Below are positions 61,501 to 64,000 of a stretch of 64,000 bases of DNA, one piece after another. The notes beneath the pieces were generated by a model, which did not search any database, was not told the DNA's origin, and saw nothing but the letters and a program-made list of their open reading frames with translations. Source of the stretch: an uncultured Actinobaculum sp. (GTDB lineage: Bacteria; Actinomycetota; Actinomycetes; Actinomycetales; Actinomycetaceae); the NCBI GenBank assembly GCA_938020505.1, contig CALIHR010000055.1, forward strand, positions 62,001 to 126,000, in the 5' to 3' direction. The position numbers were made by a program, and so were the translations under genes. The stretch's first letter is position 1; each line of letters opens with the position of its first letter.

Positions 61501-61570
61501 GCCCCTGGAAGCTTGCCGCGCCCTTAGATTTGCCGCGCATTTAGGGCTGTCGCCCCTGGAAGCTTGCCGC
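61501..61570. repeat. Direct repeat GCCCCTGGAAGCTTGCCGC, period 51
   Basis: Two identical 19-base copies begin at 61501 and 61552. The surrounding 160 bases are a patchwork of related short phrases (TTGCCGCGC, TTAGATTTGCCGCGC), in an intergenic area upstream of the SDR gene. No function is evident. Confidence 0.6.
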
Positions 61571-61596
61571 TCTTTTAGACCCGTCGCCCTTTCAGA

Positions 61597-61860
61597 CTAC
61601 TTCTTCCCCGCTTGGAATGCCGGAAGAATCTGGGAGCGCGAGTCGAGGCCGAGCCCGAGCTCCTTGAACAGTGCGATTCCGCCGTTGACGTTCGCCAGTC
61701 CCAAGCCCGCAGGGCCGACGGCCGTTCCCAGCGCCAAAAGCCACACGACGTCGGGAACCCCTCGCCTCATGGCCGACGCCGCGAGCGCCGCCCCGACCGC
61801 CGCAAGGCTTATCCAGAACAGCGAGACGAACGATTCGATCAGTTGAGCGTCGAATTTCAT
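61597..61860 (-). pseudogene. N-terminal fragment of a cation:proton antiporter
   Basis: The 87-codon frame encodes two hydrophobic segments and RRGVPDVVWLLALGTAVGPA followed by GLGLANVNGGIALFKELGLG, which matches the opening of KefB/CPA-type antiporters (PDVVWLLLLG..IGPSGLGL). The normal protein has about 12 helices; here it stops after a short charged tail. It has an initiator ATG without a clear ribosome site. I infer a truncated gene. Confidence 0.6.
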
Positions 61861-62483
61861 TTGTCAGCCCCCTCAATGCACGTCAACGCCTTATTCGATG
61901 CATGTCGTGGAAGTTTACTAGGTGTGAAAAGGCTCTGACAGGGATGCGAGAACTCTGCGAGAAATCACATTCGAACGGCGTCGCAAGATAGCTTTGCCCA
62001 TCTGTGCAAAATAGCTTTATGAGACGCCTAGAGATTGCCGACCCTTTCCCACGCAGAACTTACGTGCCTTTCTCGTCAAATCGTTGATTTTTCCTTGCTT
62101 TTAAACTTCTAAGCCACTCGGCTCGACCGACTGACCACGAGACGTGCGCACACGGCAATCGCGGAGCCCAAAGAGAACTTTGCGCGGCATATCGCCACAT
62201 TTTCCCCGGACAACACACCGCCCCGCGGCCGACAGACGACGCCCGCGGCCGCGCCAGCCGACCTTCGACGTCGAACGCCGTTATGTTTCCTATATCTTTC
62301 AATCGATTTTGAGCACGTAGAATTCCTTGAAAACAAAGGGGAAAGTCGAATACATGGGTAGTAAAACACCCCTTGCGCGGTTGCATCGCGATAACATTCT
62401 TATAACAATAGTTCCAAAATAGCACGCGACTGAGTTGCAACCAAACTCATTCGAGCTGCAACACCACGCATCGAGGGAGAACA
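61861..62483. other. Long intergenic region with presumed lipoprotein promoter
   Basis: No gene is convincing in these 623 bases. The part from about 62,280 is unusually AT-rich. TTATAACAAT near 62,399 is a possible -10 box for the lipoprotein gene, which would give a leader of roughly 75 bases. Frames on the minus strand here lack family-like features. Confidence 0.4.
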
Positions 62484-64000
62484 ATGAAACGAATACACAT
62501 CACTCTGCCGCGTCAGGTAACGGTTTCAGTCACTGCGGGTCTTCTCTGCATCAGCGCCCTCGCCGGGTGCCGGACGTCGGCGGGCGAGGCGGGTACATCG
62601 GCTTCGGGATCGAGCGCGACGTCGGAGGCGACGAGCGCCCAGGCTCCGCAGGCAGACGGGGCGGGCGGCAAGAACGCCACGGCGTCGCCTGCCGATTCAA
62701 AGGCGGCTGGAGGGGGCTCCTCGCAGGCGGCCGGAGGCGGCAACGGCGCGACGTCGGGAGGCTCCGCCGGCGGCGCCAATCAGGCGAACGCCAACCTTCA
62801 GGCGCCTGCGGCCGGAAACAAGCGAATCGGCAACTACGACGTCCCCAAGACGAACGTCGCCTGGGTGGCAACCGACGGCAAGGACTCCAACGACGGAACC
62901 GAGGCCAAGCCGTTCGCCACCTTCCAGAAGGCGCTCAGCGCAGTGAAGGACGGCGGAACCGTCGTCGCGAAGGCCGGCACGTATCGGCCGGACCCGATCG
63001 ACGTCAACAAGAAGAACATCACGATCCAGTCGGCGCCCGGGGCGACCGTTTGGATCAAGGGAAGCGAGGTCGTCGACAAGGCCAAGTGGAAGAAGCAAGG
63101 CTCGGCTTGGGCGGCCACAGGCAACTTCCACAACTTCTGCACCGTCTGCACGGTCAACCAGGACCCCAAGCTGGAAGGCATGGCGGCCTACCCCGAGCAG
63201 GCTTTCATCAACGGCAAGGAGCTCCGCCAAGTCGCTTCCAAGGCCGAGGTGAAAGAGGGCACCTTCTACGTCGAGGACAAGACTCCCACGACGCTTAAGG
63301 ACCCCAAGAACAACAACAAGGGCTTCAACGTCGGCAAGCAGGACGCAATCACCTACTACGTCGGGTCGGATCCCACAAATGCGACCACCGAGGTCTCCAG
63401 GAACGCCAGGGCCATCACGGTCAGCGCCGAAGGCTTCAACCTCAAGGGAATCAACGTCGCCCAATACTCGCCAGTCCAGTCGTGGAAGCTCCAAAATGAC
63501 CCTGTATTCAAGGACAAGGCGGGCGCCGTCGCGGTCTTCATCGCCGGACCGAAATCGACAGTCGTCGATTCGACCTTCACGCAGGTCTCGTCCGGAGGCG
63601 CGTTGGGCTTCAGCGACTCGCACGGTTCGCGCGCTGCCAACAACCGCTTCGTCGACAACGGCGGCGGCGCGGCCGGCGCCAACCGTTCGGACGACGTCGT
63701 CTACGAAGGCAACTACTTCTCCAACAACAACACGGCGAAGTTCCGCGTCCACGAATGCTTCGCCTACTGCACGATCGCGGACATCAAGGTGACGCACACC
63801 AACCGGACCGTCTTCCGAGGAAACGTCGTGGACTACTCGGCGGTGCCGCGCGAGGCTTCCAAGGCGTCCGAACGCACGAGGACCTTCCCCGCCTTCTGGT
63901 GCGACGAGGGTTGCATCGATGCCAAGACGGTCAACAACTTCTTCACGAACGTCGGAACGGCGGTCTTCTACGAGGTCTCCAGCGGAGGCGTCATCGCCTC
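62484..64000 (+). CDS. Secreted lipoprotein with right-handed beta-helix, C-terminus beyond window
   Basis: ATG 62484 follows GAGGGAG; the frame is open to the end (505 codons visible). The N-terminus has a lipoprotein signal with lipobox cysteine (LLCISALAGC), then a 75-residue Ala/Gly/Ser linker. From about residue 125, TNVAWVATDGKDSNDGTEAK and PFATFQKALSAVKDGGTVVA plus KAGTYRP is the DUF1565/pectate-lyase-like start, followed by beta-helix rungs such as ALGFSDSHGSRAANNRFVDN and VVYEGNYFSNNNTAKF. It is probably a surface polysaccharide-binding or -cleaving protein. Catalytic residues cannot be identified because the rest is missing. Confidence 0.9.
   Translation, partial: MKRIHITLPRQVTVSVTAGLLCISALAGCRTSAGEAGTSASGSSATSEATSAQAPQADGAGGKNATASPADSKAAGGGSSQAAGGGNGATSGGSAGGANQANANLQAPAAGNKRIGNYDVPKTNVAWVATDGKDSNDGTEAKPFATFQKALSAVKDGGTVVAKAGTYRPDPIDVNKKNITIQSAPGATVWIKGSEVVDKAKWKKQGSAWAATGNFHNFCTVCTVNQDPKLEGMAAYPEQAFINGKELRQVASKAEVKEGTFYVEDKTPTTLKDPKNNNKGFNVGKQDAITYYVGSDPTNATTEVSRNARAITVSAEGFNLKGINVAQYSPVQSWKLQNDPVFKDKAGAVAVFIAGPKSTVVDSTFTQVSSGGALGFSDSHGSRAANNRFVDNGGGAAGANRSDDVVYEGNYFSNNNTAKFRVHECFAYCTIADIKVTHTNRTVFRGNVVDYSAVPREASKASERTRTFPAFWCDEGCIDAKTVNNFFTNVGTAVFYEVSSGGVIA

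Noticed and set aside
62060..62440. A 126-codon minus-strand frame upstream of the lipoprotein gene
   Set aside because: Irregular composition, no ribosome site and no motif; the region looks like an upstream regulatory stretch.

Overview
The window is GC-rich (roughly 60-65 percent by eye) and densely coded on both strands. Several features point to an actinobacterium, most likely near the Actinomycetaceae: a DinB/DUF664-type protein, a DUF5129-like membrane protein pair, NarL-type two-component genes, HipBA/DUF4143 modules of the kind found in bifidobacteria and actinomyces, and many genes whose -10 box lies 6-8 bases before the start codon (leaderless mRNAs). This placement is an inference. 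I saw no rRNA, no convincing tRNA, no replication origin, no integrase and no intact insertion sequence.

Region 1 (1-10.9 kb) is mostly ordinary chromosome: a YagU-type membrane protein cut by the window edge, a TM2 protein with a Gly/Pro/Tyr repeat tail, a DUF808 protein, an Aer-like PAS protein, a DeoR-type regulator, leaderless fumC, a GNAT acetyltransferase, a membrane-anchored esterase and an M48 metalloprotease. A short stretch near 4.2 kb carries decayed repeats resembling type I-E CRISPR repeats. Region 2 (11-23.9 kb) has a histidine kinase/response regulator pair followed by a small secreted Trp/Arg-rich peptide, a divergent P1B-type ATPase, an ornithine cyclodeaminase-family gene with its divergent Lrp regulator, an arginase-like/methyltransferase pair, broken SDR and lipoprotein-esterase genes, a PanE-like reductase, a quinone reductase-like flavoprotein and a glutamine synthetase-family enzyme.

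Region 3 (24-41.9 kb) is accessory in character: a 1011-residue helicase with a C-terminal nuclease-like domain, an RCC1-repeat protein, a P-loop kinase, an MFS exporter, the remains of a Phd/VapC toxin-antitoxin pair, two SAM methyltransferases, a PadR regulator with an alpha/beta hydrolase, a frameshifted SUFU-domain gene, two DUF5129-like paralogues, a DinB-like protein and an unrecognised 606-residue protein with three homing-endonuclease-associated-type repeats.

Region 4 (42-59.4 kb) is the most unusual. Broken genes (AAA ATPase, DUF4143 fragment, GH3 beta-glucosidase, hipBA) alternate with apparently intact conflict systems: a TacAT-like toxin-antitoxin pair, a RloA/RloB (AbiL-like) pair, two AAA-DUF4143 proteins and an Abi_2 HEPN protein with a hairpin upstream. 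An alpha-amylase and a tandemly duplicated membrane protein gene also lie here. It looks like a defence island with high gene turnover. Region 5 (59.2-64 kb) returns to chromosome with ychF, followed closely by a previously easy-to-miss zinc-ribbon reading frame, then an SDR, an antiporter fragment and a secreted beta-helix lipoprotein that runs off the end.
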